In this document: positions 5,967 through 6,352 of the stretch, in pieces
Layout of the letters: the number at the start of each line of letters is the position of its first letter
How positions within the stretch are numbered: the first letter of the stretch is position 1
Assembly (NCBI GenBank): GCA_947652805.1
Contig: CANTEM010000070.1
Span: 1 to 6,352, forward strand
Direction: 5' to 3'
DNA length: 6,352 nt
Source: an uncultured Clostridia bacterium
Lineage (GTDB): Bacteria; Bacillota; Clostridia; Oscillospirales; CAG-272
Position numbers and translations under genes: made by a program
Notes under the pieces: model-generated
What the model saw: the letters and a program-made list of their open reading frames with translations, nothing else
The model's database searches: none
Told to the model about the DNA's origin: nothing

Positions 5967-6352
5967 TCAACTGGTTTTTTCCGCAGTATAGGGAAACGCA
6001 TGAAGAACCCCATCGCTGACCGCACCGTAGAATACCTCTTTCGGCGAACCGATATTCATGGCATGAAGCTGCTTATCCAGCCACTTTGCATCCAAGCCTT
6101 CCTCCCGCAAGCGATTCCAGTCCACAATGCCGTCCATGATGACTGCGGTATCCAAGGTTGCTTTTGCAACGGAAATGCCCATATCATGGGGCGTTGCCGG
6201 TCTGTTTTCCGATTTGGGCATAATACTCAGTTTCCCATTTGCCTCCAGAATCACGCATTCCACCTGGGTCAAATCAAAATATCCGCCGCTTCTGCAATGC
6301 ATTACAAATTCGTCCACCTCCAGACATGCATTTTTGCCAGTTTTTTTGATCA
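5967..6352 (-). CDS. C-terminal part of a YetF/DUF421 membrane protein
   Basis: The frame is open to the right edge, so the N-terminal membrane part and true start lie outside the window; 127 residues are visible. The GTG at 6317 could be read as a start, but upstream codons (IKKTGKNACLE) continue the same domain without a stop, so it is taken as an internal valine. Visible residues match the cytoplasmic C-terminal domain of the YetF/DUF421 family: VDEFVMHCRSGGYFDL, then VECVILEANGKLSIMPKSEN and RPATPHDM. The family has a short N-terminal membrane region followed by this alpha/beta domain; biochemical function is unknown, with some Bacillus and Clostridium relatives linked to spores or membranes. 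The last 60 residues (VIMDGIVDWNRL to FPYTAEKTS) seem to be a degenerate second copy of the same fold. It is convergent with the comM operon and shares the repeat at 5779-5962 as a possible terminator. Confidence 0.85.
   Translation of the reverse strand, partial: IKKTGKNACLEVDEFVMHCRSGGYFDLTQVECVILEANGKLSIMPKSENRPATPHDMGISVAKATLDTAVIMDGIVDWNRLREEGLDAKWLDKQLHAMNIGSPKEVFYGAVSDGVLHAFPYTAEKTS

Noticed and set aside
5591..6025. Leftward open frames across the repeat element at 5779-5962
   Set aside because: They run through palindromic non-coding repeat sequence and antisense to the rhomboid gene, with low-complexity translations and no domain.

Overview
The window looks like chromosomal DNA from a low- to mid-GC Gram-positive bacterium, most likely a gut-type member of the Clostridia (Oscillospirales or relatives). 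This is an inference from three things: protein style (a Firmicutes-type DusB, LepA and YetF/DUF421 protein), strong AGGAGG-type ribosome binding sites, and two copies of a palindromic intergenic repeat that I associate from memory with that group. No sequence search was run.

Layout from left to right. Positions 1-175 hold no gene. They carry a short copy of the palindromic repeat (about 18-100), which can terminate the leftward operon, and a separate hairpin. Next comes a leftward two-gene operon: lepA (elongation factor 4, 1164-2984), then dusB (tRNA-dihydrouridine synthase, 176-1174), whose start codon overlaps the lepA stop. The gap 2985-3189 is a divergent control region. It holds a leftward promoter and a structured leader for lepA, and a rightward extended -10 promoter for comM.

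Rightward from there is a likely three-gene operon. comM/yifB (Mg-chelatase-like AAA+ ATPase, 3190-4716) is followed by a small soluble protein with a SecB-like C-terminal half (4728-5156) and a six-pass rhomboid intramembrane protease (5192-5767). Positions 5768-5966 are gene-free and filled by a larger copy of the palindromic repeat, which sits between convergent genes and has the structure of a bidirectional terminator. The right end is the C-terminal part of a leftward YetF/DUF421 membrane protein that runs off the window (5967-6352).

The leftward operon serves translation: LepA acts on the ribosome and DusB modifies tRNA. The rightward operon joins a DNA-handling ATPase to two proteins with possible roles at or near the membrane; any functional link between them is inference. 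There is no tRNA, rRNA, CRISPR array, transposase, phage gene or obvious defence system, and no gene-free stretch exceeds about 205 bases. I see mostly ordinary housekeeping DNA. The least explained items are the SecB-like protein, the palindromic repeat family and the lepA leader.
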